Assembly (NCBI GenBank): GCA_016719895.1
Contig: JADJYG010000028.1
Coordinates: 124,001 to 188,000, forward strand
Source of the DNA: Saprospirales bacterium
GTDB taxonomy: Bacteria; Bacteroidota; Bacteroidia; Chitinophagales; Saprospiraceae
DNA length: 64,000 bases
Direction of reading: 5' to 3'
Shown: positions 41,647-49,697 of the stretch, in pieces
Layout: every line of letters starts with the position of its first letter
How positions within the stretch are numbered: the stretch's first letter is position 1
Program-made: the position numbers and the translations under genes
Notes under the pieces: model-generated
The model's input: only the letters and a program-made list of their open reading frames with translations
Database searches by the model: none
Told to the model about the DNA's origin: nothing

Positions 41647-42696
41647 CTACAAAAAGTCCACATCCACGCCATACGGATAGCTCATCAGGTACTCCAGGGC
41701 TTTTTCCACGGCCAGGCCTTCAAAAACGACGGCATGCAAGGTCGACGTTATCGGCACGTGTAACTTGTACTCCCGGGCCAGTTGGCGGGCAATGCGCAAA
41801 GTGCGGACGCCTTCCGCCAACTCCGGCATCGTCTCCCGGATTTGAGCGGCCGTTTCGCCTTGCGCCAGCCGCACGCCGAAGGAATAATTCCGGCTGCTGC
41901 TGCTGGTAGCGGTCGCCACCAGGTCGCCGATTCCGGCAACGCCGATGAAGGCCTGGCTGGATGCGCCCAGCGATTTTCCGAAATAGACCATCTCGGCCAA
42001 CCCCCGGGCGATTAACAGCCCCTGGATATTGCGCCCCAGCCCCAGCCCGCCCAGGATGCCGGAACCCAGCGCGATGATATTTTTCAAAGCGCCGGCCAAT
42101 TCGGCGCCCAAGAGGTCGTATGACCCGAAAACATGGAACAGCGGGCTGTTCAGCGACCGTTGCCCGGCCTGAATAACCTCCCGGAACCGGCTGCCCACTA
42201 CCGTCGCGGCAGGTTGGCCGGCCATGATCTCGGCGGCCAAATTGGGCCCCGACAAACATCCCACGCGGACCACGCTGCTTTCCTCCAGCACGACCTCGCT
42301 CATGGTGCGCACCTGGGCGCGGGTGATGTTCTGGTGCGGCATATTCAGGTCATCTTCTTCCAGACCTTTCAGATCAAATCCTTTTGTGCCATGGATGACA
42401 ATATGTTGTGGCCGCAAAAAAGGGCCCAGCGCCTGCATCATCCGCCGGAAACTGGTGGATGGCACGATGGGAAACAACAGAGTGCAATGCCTGGCCAGCT
42501 CCGATAAATCGCTGGTGGCAATAATCCGGTGCGACAGGTCGGCGCCCAAATGGCGGTGGGTTCTGTTGATTTCTTCCACAGTAGCCGTTTTCCGGCTGAA
42601 TAACAGCACTTCTGCGTTGCAGGCAAGCATGTTGGCCACTGTAGTGCCGAAACTACCCGCTCCAATGACGCCTACCGGCTGGTGTAATGTTGCCAT
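41647..42696 (-). CDS. gpsA: Glycerol-3-phosphate dehydrogenase [NAD(P)+]
   Basis: A 349-residue cytoplasmic enzyme that reduces dihydroxyacetone phosphate to sn-glycerol 3-phosphate for phospholipid synthesis. The Rossmann motif VGVIGAGSFGTTVANMLA opens the protein. Next come VIHGTKGFD, LSGPNLAAEIMAGQPAATVV and the catalytic-domain stretch ELAGALKNIIALGSGI with the active Lys, then GVAGIGDLVATATSSSSRN. The length is normal. It lies 56 bases downstream of the PhoD-like gene on the same strand; co-transcription is possible but a common pathway is not evident. Confidence 0.96.
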   Translation of the reverse strand: MATLHQPVGVIGAGSFGTTVANMLACNAEVLLFSRKTATVEEINRTHRHLGADLSHRIIATSDLSELARHCTLLFPIVPSTSFRRMMQALGPFLRPQHIVIHGTKGFDLKGLEEDDLNMPHQNITRAQVRTMSEVVLEESSVVRVGCLSGPNLAAEIMAGQPAATVVGSRFREVIQAGQRSLNSPLFHVFGSYDLLGAELAGALKNIIALGSGILGGLGLGRNIQGLLIARGLAEMVYFGKSLGASSQAFIGVAGIGDLVATATSSSSRNYSFGVRLAQGETAAQIRETMPELAEGVRTLRIARQLAREYKLHVPITSTLHAVVFEGLAVEKALEYLMSYPYGVDVDFL

Positions 42697-42752
42697 TTTA
42701 AACTGGTTGACCGAAAATTTTAATATGAGTAGTTAACATCCGGTTGAACCGG

Positions 42753-44099
42753 TTACTGACCGATTTCGCCGTTGGGTAAAATGGTTTTGGTCCAAAGTTC
42801 CTTGCCGTCGGCATTATACACCGTGATACCGAGCTGCCGCTGGGTGCGCGGGCCGCTGAAACGCAACACGGAAAAATTGTGCTGATCGACCACGGTGCCC
42901 GCCACCTGGAAGTTGTTGGCTTCCTTGCGTGCATTGGTGTTTACGCCTGCCGTGAGGGAAGACGTGGTCAGGTCGTACACCCAGTTGCCTCGGGCATTTT
43001 TCAGCGCGCTGAGCTCGGTAAAGTGCCGGTCGCCGGTCAGGAAAACCACACCTCTGATGTTTTCGCGTTCGATATGCGCCAAAATCGAATCGTGCTCTGC
43101 CGGATACAGGCGGGTGAAGGTTTCGTTATTGGTGTTGGAACTCAGCACCTGGTTGCCAACCGCCACGATCTTGAACGGCGCGCGGCTACCAGCCAGTGCG
43201 CTCAGAAACCAGCGCAGCTGTTCTTTTCCAAGCATAGTCCGTTCTTCGCAGGAAGCACAGTCGTTGGGGGTTCGGAAATACCGGTCGTCCAACAGAAAAA
43301 AATCGATATCGATATGCTGAAACCAGGTGGTACATCCTTTTTGATCATTCAGGCCAAAAGTTGGATTGCCCCAAAACGCCCGGAATACCTCCCAGGCAGT
43401 TTCTTTATGCACCCAGGTACCGTCGCTGTCATTGGGGCCGAAATCGTGGTCGTCCCAAATCGCATAGTGATGGGTGGCAGCCAGGAGCGCTTGCAGTTCG
43501 GGCAACGAACGGTCGTGGGTATACCGGTGCAATGTGCCGGTGCGGGTGGACCAATCGGGTTCGCGGAGGTAGGTGTTGTCGCCCAGCCAAACCATGAGGT
43601 CGGGTTTTTGGGCGGCAATCTGACCAAATATCTGGTATTCGCTGCCATAGGGAGTGCCGGGGCGGTCGTACGCCGGTTCGTTGACATACGCGCAACTGCC
43701 GGTGGCAAGGGAAAACGCCGGCGGGTCGGTCCGCCAACGCCACAGGGGCTGTGTCTTGAACACCGTTGGGTACGGCAAGGGCACGGGCTGCCCGTCGATG
43801 CGCAAATCGTAGGCATATTGCCGGCCCGGTTCAACCTGATCCGCTATGCACTTTGCCGTAAAGGCCGTGTTTTTTTCTGTGCGAACGGCATCCGTAACGT
43901 ATTTGTTATCCGGCGCTTCCACGTCCCAATAAACAAAGTCCACCGTGGCGGCACGGGTGGTTTGTGCCCACAGGAGCACTTCTTTCATGTCGGCATAACC
44001 AAGCATTGGGCCCGATTGTAAAAGACTGCTGGTTTGCGCAAATCCTGGTAAAGCGCCGGCAAGGACAAACAGGGCAGGGAAAACAAAATTCTTACACAT
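42753..44099 (-). CDS. Exported PhoD-family alkaline phosphatase/phosphodiesterase
   Basis: A 448-residue secreted metallophosphoesterase with a signal peptide (CKNFVFPALFVLAGALPGFAQ). An N-terminal Fn3-like domain (GPMLGYADMKEVLLWAQTT) precedes the catalytic core, with FSLATGSCAY, MVWLGDNTYLREPDW, HHYAIWDDHDFGPND and GVVFLTGDRHFTEL supplying the metal ligands. PhoD-family enzymes release phosphate from mono- and diesters outside the cytoplasm. No Tat twin-arginine is seen; the leader is of the Sec type. A near-consensus TACCTTCG element lies about 110 bases upstream on the minus strand (44207-44214). Confidence 0.92.
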   Translation of the reverse strand: MCKNFVFPALFVLAGALPGFAQTSSLLQSGPMLGYADMKEVLLWAQTTRAATVDFVYWDVEAPDNKYVTDAVRTEKNTAFTAKCIADQVEPGRQYAYDLRIDGQPVPLPYPTVFKTQPLWRWRTDPPAFSLATGSCAYVNEPAYDRPGTPYGSEYQIFGQIAAQKPDLMVWLGDNTYLREPDWSTRTGTLHRYTHDRSLPELQALLAATHHYAIWDDHDFGPNDSDGTWVHKETAWEVFRAFWGNPTFGLNDQKGCTTWFQHIDIDFFLLDDRYFRTPNDCASCEERTMLGKEQLRWFLSALAGSRAPFKIVAVGNQVLSSNTNNETFTRLYPAEHDSILAHIERENIRGVVFLTGDRHFTELSALKNARGNWVYDLTTSSLTAGVNTNARKEANNFQVAGTVVDQHNFSVLRFSGPRTQRQLGITVYNADGKELWTKTILPNGEIGQ

Positions 44100-44377
44100 G
44101 GAACGGAGTGTTGGAACGCCGGCTGGCGGTATTCGGTTAATTATTTCTTAAGCTGGCCCGGCATGCCCAGCGTTTGCAATTTTTATTTCGTCAGTTAATC
44201 GGACGGCGAAGGTAATGCAAAGCAGCTTTAAACGCGCGTTTTCCTCCATGGCCAAAAGTTGATGAAGCCTAATTTGGTTGCAAAAAAATCACCGCAGTTA
44301 AAATATTATTTTACAAAAAACTTGACTTATCCGAAAAAAAATCTTTTTTTTGGAGCATTAAAAAAAGGAGGTTTGCT
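44100..44377. other. Divergent AT-rich regulatory region
   Basis: 278 bases between the divergent PhoD-like and small secreted protein genes, very A/T-rich near its right end. Right-facing elements: TTG at 44322-44324, a 20-base spacer and a T-run ending in TTTG at 44352, a partial match. An AAGGAGG Shine-Dalgarno sequence sits at 44365-44371. No coding frame seen. Confidence 0.4.
44365..44371 (+). promoter_or_regulatory. Strong Shine-Dalgarno sequence
   Basis: AAGGAGG six bases before ATG 44378. This is unusual here, since nearly all other starts in the window have A/T-rich leaders without it. Confidence 0.7.
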
Positions 44378-44803
44378 ATGACAAAACGCACCGTATCCCT
44401 CGTACTCCTCCTGACGTTCGCGCTTGGCGCATTCGCTCAGACCACCGGAAAAACATTTACCCGGTCTTTTAATGCGGACGGAAACACCCGGATTCGCCTC
44501 GATCTGCCGGGTATAGTAGACCTTAAAATTTGGAATAGCCCGACGGTCCGGCTGGAAATCGCCGTCAGCCTTCCCGCAGCCAATGTGTCCGTTTTGGACC
44601 AACTGGCTACTGTCGGGCGGTACGACCTGAAAGCGGAATCAACCGGCCAGGCACTCACGATCTCGGCGCCAAACCTGAATAAGGTAGTCCGCTTAAAAGG
44701 CGAAGAACTGCGCGAAACGGTTTCTTATGTTGTTTTTGTACCAAAAGGCCTGGAAGTTGTGTTGCTGAGCACACAGGCGGTGGCCGGTGTACAGAAGAAA
44801 TAG
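44378..44803 (+). CDS. Small exported beta-rich protein (DUF4097-like), paralogue of the next gene
   Basis: A 141-residue protein with a signal peptide (MTKRTVSLVLLLTFALGAFAQ). The mature part (FNADGNTRIRLDLPGIVDLK, then VGRYDLKAESTGQALTIS) is built of regular beta strands as in putative adhesin/GIN-type proteins. The next gene encodes the same plan, with shared phrases around LDLPGIVDLKIW / LDIVGFTYPQLHVW and a GRYDLKAE / GRYAFEAE turn. The C-terminus (VAGVQKK) is short compared with full DUF4097 proteins. Family membership is tentative; the paralogy with the next gene is clear. Confidence 0.75.
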   Translation: MTKRTVSLVLLLTFALGAFAQTTGKTFTRSFNADGNTRIRLDLPGIVDLKIWNSPTVRLEIAVSLPAANVSVLDQLATVGRYDLKAESTGQALTISAPNLNKVVRLKGEELRETVSYVVFVPKGLEVVLLSTQAVAGVQKK

Positions 44804-44844
44804 CGCTTTTATTGTTGTTCCGTTTTTATGAACGGTCAGGTAAA

Positions 44845-44894
44845 CAGAAGTCATCCCGAATCTTGGCAAGATCCAAGATTCGGGATGACTCCTG
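44845..44894. repeat. Inverted repeat, REP/terminator-like
   Basis: AGTCATCCCGAATCTTGG (44849-44866) and its perfect complement (44873-44890) around a 6-base loop; three more pairs (CAG/CTG) extend it after one mismatch. A T-run follows loosely (CCTGTTTTG). The GTCATCCCGAATC palindrome is of the kind scattered between Bacteroidota genes; it may also serve as terminator for the upstream gene. Confidence 0.75.
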
Positions 44895-44942
44895 TTTTGT
44901 CAGGCATTGCCGTACCTTTACCGCATCAAACTATCGTATTGT

Positions 44943-45401
44943 ATGACCGTACGCATTCTTCTTTTTACGTGTAGTCTTTTTTGCGTTATTCCCGTTTTTG
45001 CTCAAATGGAGCGCACGGTTTATCAACACTTCGAGGTCGATTCGGCGCAGTCGATTGCGCTGGACATCGTCGGGTTCACGTATCCGCAGCTGCATGTATG
45101 GGCCGGCAACACCATACTGACCGAAGCGAACATCCAGGTGTGGGATGCCACGCCAGAGGTCGTACAAGAGCTGATAAAAACAGGGCGGTATGCTTTTGAA
45201 GCGGAAAAAACCGGCGATTCGCTTCGGATATTTACCAAAGTGCGCAAACGCGAGGACATCAAGATGTTTGGCATGCGCACCAAATGTGTGGAACAAACCA
45301 CGGTGAAAATTTTTATCCCGGATATCTACGAATGGGACCCCGCCGAATGGGCGCCTGACCAGACCGGGCAGCCCAAACACCTGCGCAGAAAACAACAATA
45401 G
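44943..45401 (+). CDS. Small exported beta-rich protein, paralogue of the preceding gene
   Basis: A 152-residue protein starting at ATG 44943 (MTVRILLFTCSLFCVIPVFAQ, signal peptide); the upstream frame to 44907 adds nothing. The body (FEVDSAQSIALDIVGFTYPQ, TGRYAFEAEKTGDSLRIF) aligns with the protein at 44378-44803. It ends in a Trp/Pro and basic tail (WDPAEWAPDQTG, RRKQQ). A near-consensus -7 element, TACCTTTA (44913-44920), lies in the gap, so it may have its own promoter besides read-through past the hairpin. It is followed after 41 bases by the FAD dehydrogenase. Function unknown. Confidence 0.75.
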   Translation: MTVRILLFTCSLFCVIPVFAQMERTVYQHFEVDSAQSIALDIVGFTYPQLHVWAGNTILTEANIQVWDATPEVVQELIKTGRYAFEAEKTGDSLRIFTKVRKREDIKMFGMRTKCVEQTTVKIFIPDIYEWDPAEWAPDQTGQPKHLRRKQQ

Positions 45402-45442
45402 CCCCTGCAAAACCGGTTTTCCGATAAATACGGAACAACGCC

Positions 45443-47041
45443 ATGCCTGAATTGCTCGAAATCGTCCTCCGCCCGGAAGAGCGCGCCAATGAAACCATCT
45501 TGCGGCAAACAGCCGCCCGCCAGGCCGGTATCCGCCCGGAGCAGGTGTCTCACCTGGAAGTATTGAAATCATCCCTCGACGCCCGCGGGCGCGAGCCGGT
45601 GTACAGGGTCCGGGTAGCCGTGTATGGTCCTGCCGAAACCTTTCATCCCGAACCAGCTATCCTTTCCGGTTTTTGCCCTGTCGATGGCCGGCGCGGCCGC
45701 GTACTTATCGTTGGCGCCGGACCCGCCGGTTATTTCGCCGCACTCGAGCTGATCGAAAACGGGATTCAACCCATCGTTCTGGACCGTGGAAAGGATGCCC
45801 GCGCCCGCCGGCGCGACCTGCGGGCGATCCAACAGTTCGGCATCGTACACCCGCATTCCAATTACTGCTTTGGCGAAGGCGGCGCCGGCACGTATTCCGA
45901 CGGGAAACTATATACCCGTTCGGTCAAGCGCGGCGATGTGCGCAAGGCCCTGCGCCTGTTGGTCGAACATGGCGCCCATTCCGATATTCTCGTAGAAGCC
46001 CATCCGCATATCGGTTCGAACAAACTGCCCGGAGTGGTGCAGAATATCCGGGAAACGATCCTGCATTACGGCGGGGAAGTGCATTTCGAACAACAGGTCA
46101 CCGATTTGATTCTTCAGGACGGCCGGGTCACCGGGGTGCTCAGCGAATATACCGGCACTTTGGCCTCCGCCGCCTGCGCGCGCGCATGGACGGCCGATGC
46201 AGTTGTCCTGGCTACCGGCCATTCGGCGCGCGATATTTACCGGCTGTTGCAGGCGAAGGGTATCCGCATCGAGCCCAAACCCTTTGCCCTGGGCGTCCGG
46301 GTGGAGCATCCGCAAGCGCTGATCGACCGGGTGCAGTACCGCCAAAACCCGCGCAGCCCGCAGCTGCCTGCTGCGAGCTACAGTCTGGTGTGCCAGGTGC
46401 AGCACCGGGGGGTATTTTCCTTTTGTATGTGCCCGGGCGGATTGATTGTTCCTGCAGCCACGGCGCCGGGAGAGATCGTGGTGAACGGCATGAGTATGAG
46501 CCGCCGCGATTCGCCGTTCGCCAACTCGGGCGTGGTATCGGCTGTTGAAACAGAAGACCTGGCGCCCTGGCAAAAACACGGTGTGTTTGCCCACCTCGAA
46601 TTCCAGGCGGAAGTGGAGCGGCGTATGTTCGCTGCAGGCGATGGCAGCCAGAAAGGGCCTGCGTTGCGGCTTCCAGATTTCATTGCCGGCCGGTTGTCGG
46701 CCGATTTACCGGGGTCGTCGTATATCCCCGGGCTGTATCCGGCGCCTTTGTTCGAATTGCTGCCGCGGTTTATCTACCGGCGCTTGCGGGATGGCTTGTC
46801 GCAGTTTGGGAAAATGCTGCGCGGATACCATACGCAGGAAGCCGTGGTGGTGGGCACAGAAAGCCGCACCAGCGCACCCGTACGCATACCCAGGGATCCG
46901 GATACGCTCATGCACCCGGAGGTCAACGGGCTTTTCCCCTGCGGTGAAGGCGCAGGTTATGCGGGCGGAATTTTGTCGGCCGCTATGGATGGGCAACGGG
47001 TTGCCCACGCGCTTGCCCGCTATGTGGGCAACCCGGTATAA
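45443..47041 (+). CDS. FAD-dependent dehydrogenase, COG2509 type
   Basis: A 532-residue cytoplasmic flavoprotein. A 90-residue N-terminal domain (PELLEIVLRPEERANE) precedes the dinucleotide-binding motif RVLIVGAGPAGYFAALELIE and a family-specific stretch HSNYCFGEGGAGTYSDGKLYTR. Later come VVLATGHSARDIY and the closing FLAVIN-site phrase GLFPCGEGAGYAGGILSAAM. These match the COG2509 uncharacterised FAD-dependent dehydrogenases. The substrate is unknown; some relatives have been linked to quinone or thiol chemistry, which I cannot test. No redox-active Cys pair is obvious. Confidence 0.9.
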   Translation: MPELLEIVLRPEERANETILRQTAARQAGIRPEQVSHLEVLKSSLDARGREPVYRVRVAVYGPAETFHPEPAILSGFCPVDGRRGRVLIVGAGPAGYFAALELIENGIQPIVLDRGKDARARRRDLRAIQQFGIVHPHSNYCFGEGGAGTYSDGKLYTRSVKRGDVRKALRLLVEHGAHSDILVEAHPHIGSNKLPGVVQNIRETILHYGGEVHFEQQVTDLILQDGRVTGVLSEYTGTLASAACARAWTADAVVLATGHSARDIYRLLQAKGIRIEPKPFALGVRVEHPQALIDRVQYRQNPRSPQLPAASYSLVCQVQHRGVFSFCMCPGGLIVPAATAPGEIVVNGMSMSRRDSPFANSGVVSAVETEDLAPWQKHGVFAHLEFQAEVERRMFAAGDGSQKGPALRLPDFIAGRLSADLPGSSYIPGLYPAPLFELLPRFIYRRLRDGLSQFGKMLRGYHTQEAVVVGTESRTSAPVRIPRDPDTLMHPEVNGLFPCGEGAGYAGGILSAAMDGQRVAHALARYVGNPV

Positions 47042-47139
47042 TCCAGAACGGATTATTTTAGCCAATCCGCAACATTCCTGCGCCGGATTGCTGCTTTTCA
47101 AAACGGGATTCGAGAATTTTACCCCCAAAAAATAATCGG

Positions 47140-49674
47140 ATGCAACGTAATACCCTCCTTGTTCTGCTCGCCCTGCTCGGTGTAACCTGTACCCCCCATA
47201 CCGGTGAAAAAAAGGCGCCCGCACCCTCGCACGCCGGAGAAAGCCTGCGCTTGTGGGCGATGGCCCGCACCTACCCTGACGGCCGTTTCCATACCGGCAA
47301 ATACGCGGAAGCGGTGGAACAAATGCAACGGGAGGCCGCTTTGCGCGGGGGTGGGGGGGGCGACTGGCAGGCGATCGGCCCGAAAAATATCGGCGGCCGT
47401 ACGCTCTGCCTGGCTATCCATCCGGTGGATACCAATATCATGTATGCCGGCAGCGCTTCCGGAGGACTTTGGAAAACAACGACGGCCGGCCGCGGCGCCA
47501 AGGCCTGGCAACGCGTGGAAACGGGCTTCCCGGTATTGGGCGTGAGCGCTGTGGCTATCGATCCGAAAAATCCCCAAGTGTTGTATGCGGGCACCGGCGA
47601 GGTGTACAATGCAGAAAATTCCATGCCCAATGTGGCATTCCGGACTACCCGCGGCACCTATGGTATCGGCATTTTAAAAAGTGCGGACGGCGGGCTGACC
47701 TGGTTCAAGAGCCTCGACTGGGCTTATGGCGATTTGCGCGGTGTGCAGGATATTAAAATCAACCCGCTTCGCCCGGCCACGGTGTATGCTGCCACGACGG
47801 AAGGGTTGTTGCGCAGCTATGACGCCGGCGCCAGCTGGAAAACGGTCCACAACCGGAAAATGGCAGTCGATATCGAAATCAGCCCGGCCGATACCAATGT
47901 GGTATTTGTCACACACGGCTCGCTTCATGACGATGCCGTGAGCGGTATTTTCCGGTCGCTCAATGGCGGCAATTCCTTTGTGAAACTGACGAACGGTATT
48001 GCCGCCAGCTATTCGGGCAAGGCGTTGCTCAGTATCTGTGCCGGCCAACCGAATGCAATCTATGCATCCGTGGGCAATGCTTTTGTTCAGGAAGGCCTGT
48101 ATACAAGTACCAATGGCGGCAATTCCTGGATAAAAGCGAGCGGGCAGGATGTTTGCATTTATCAGGGCTGGTATTCGCACGATGTGGCTGTGCACCCAAC
48201 TGACCCCAATACCCTGCTTTGGGTGGGTATCGATGCCTGGCGATCAACCAGCGGCGGCCAGTCGGTGCAGCGGCAAACGTATTGGTATAAGTGGTATTTC
48301 GGACAAGTGCCTGCAGGCGAACCCGAAGGCCCCTCCGATTATGTACATGCTGATATTCACCGGGCGTATTGGATGGAACAGGACCCCAACAAGGTTTACT
48401 GCGTTACTGACGGCGGCATATTCGTTTCGCATGACGGCGGGATTTCCTGGGAAGGCCGCAACGGCGGGTACCAAACCCAGCAATTTTATGCCAACCTGGG
48501 GAACTCCACGACCAATCCCAACTGGTGTATTGGCGGCATGCAGGACAATTCAACGGCAATCTTCAGCGGCGAGGATGCGTGGACCCGTGTGCTCGGTGGC
48601 GACGGCGAGTGTGCCGGTATCCATCCCCTGGACGATCAGATCATGTACGGTTCGTCCCAATACCTGAACCTGTTCCGCTCCGACGACGGTGGCCAGGGAT
48701 TTTACAATATCACCTCCGACGAAATGGCTGGCGAAGAAGCCAGTTTCAACGGGCCTTTTGAATTTGCGCCGTCCGATCCGCAAATCATGTATGCCGGCGC
48801 CCAAAGCTTGTTTCGAACCGAGAACGGGGGCGAGTCCTGGGACTACGCCACCGCTGGGTTTGTGGCCGGCGGCGATGTGGTACTGACGATAGCCGTGCAT
48901 CCGCAGAACCCGGATGTATTGTTGTGCAGCACGGCGCCACTGGTCACCAGCACTGCCCGCGTTTTCCAGATAAATGTTGCCAACGGATTGGTAGTGCCGG
49001 TTTCCGGGTTGCCCGACCGAATCTGTATGGATATGGCCTATGACCCCGTCAATCCGCAGGTAGCTTACGCTGTTTTTTCGGGGTTTAACGCCGGTCATAT
49101 ATGGCGAACTACCGACGGCGGCAGTACCTGGGCGAATATCGATAACGGATTGCCCGATGTGCCTGCGAATTCGATCCTGATCGATCCCCTGTACCCGGCG
49201 CACCTGTATGTCGGCAACGACCTGGGGGTGTGGCTGTCGCGCAATGGCGGCGCTTCCTGGGAACTCTTTTCCGCCGGAGCGCCCAATGCCTTGCTGGCGA
49301 TGCATTTGAGCATCAGCGCCGACCGGAAGCTGCGGGTAGCCTCTTATGGGCTGGGCGTTTGGCAAACGCCGATGGCTGCATTTGTCGGGGCCGGCGGGCC
49401 GGCAGCCACCGTGCTGGACTTGAGACTGAGCCCTAATCCGGCGGTAACGGAAGCCCGGGTGCAGGTTGAATTGCCAACGGAAATGACGCTTCAGCTTCGG
49501 GCGGTGGACGTACAGGGCAGGGAAATGCTCCGGCGCGCCCCCCGGCGCCTGGGGGCCGGCCGGCAGGAGTGGGTATTCGAATGCAGGAAGTGGCCGGCCG
49601 GTATGTATGGAATCTTGTTAGAAAGTACCGAAGGCCGGTCTTTTGTGGGCCGGCAGATTTTGGTAAAGCATTAG
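47140..49674 (+). CDS. Secreted BNR/sortilin-like propeller protein with type IX type A sorting domain
   Basis: An 844-residue secreted protein. The leader (QRNTLLVLLALLGVTCTPHTG) has a Cys but a poor lipobox (VTC), so Sec cleavage or lipidation are both possible. The body holds many BNR/Asp-box repeats of the sortilin type (SASGGLWKTT, SADGGLTWFKS, TTDGGSTWANI, SRNGGASWELF), predicted as one large or two seven-bladed propellers. The end is a type A sorting domain: LRLSPNPAVTEARV, AVDVQGREMLR, WPAGMYGILLES, ending RQILVKH. Relatives are often called glycosyl hydrolases, but no catalytic residues can be assigned. A G-run near 47346-47360 encodes six Gly and is a possible slippage site. Confidence 0.88.
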   Translation: MQRNTLLVLLALLGVTCTPHTGEKKAPAPSHAGESLRLWAMARTYPDGRFHTGKYAEAVEQMQREAALRGGGGGDWQAIGPKNIGGRTLCLAIHPVDTNIMYAGSASGGLWKTTTAGRGAKAWQRVETGFPVLGVSAVAIDPKNPQVLYAGTGEVYNAENSMPNVAFRTTRGTYGIGILKSADGGLTWFKSLDWAYGDLRGVQDIKINPLRPATVYAATTEGLLRSYDAGASWKTVHNRKMAVDIEISPADTNVVFVTHGSLHDDAVSGIFRSLNGGNSFVKLTNGIAASYSGKALLSICAGQPNAIYASVGNAFVQEGLYTSTNGGNSWIKASGQDVCIYQGWYSHDVAVHPTDPNTLLWVGIDAWRSTSGGQSVQRQTYWYKWYFGQVPAGEPEGPSDYVHADIHRAYWMEQDPNKVYCVTDGGIFVSHDGGISWEGRNGGYQTQQFYANLGNSTTNPNWCIGGMQDNSTAIFSGEDAWTRVLGGDGECAGIHPLDDQIMYGSSQYLNLFRSDDGGQGFYNITSDEMAGEEASFNGPFEFAPSDPQIMYAGAQSLFRTENGGESWDYATAGFVAGGDVVLTIAVHPQNPDVLLCSTAPLVTSTARVFQINVANGLVVPVSGLPDRICMDMAYDPVNPQVAYAVFSGFNAGHIWRTTDGGSTWANIDNGLPDVPANSILIDPLYPAHLYVGNDLGVWLSRNGGASWELFSAGAPNALLAMHLSISADRKLRVASYGLGVWQTPMAAFVGAGGPAATVLDLRLSPNPAVTEARVQVELPTEMTLQLRAVDVQGREMLRRAPRRLGAGRQEWVFECRKWPAGMYGILLESTEGRSFVGRQILVKH

Positions 49675-49697
49675 AAGGCTTGTTGCGACGGCGCTCT

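Noticed and set aside
47140..47200. Lipobox in the sortilin-like protein leader
   Set aside because: The residue before Cys is Thr, which is not accepted by signal peptidase II; left undecided rather than called a lipoprotein.
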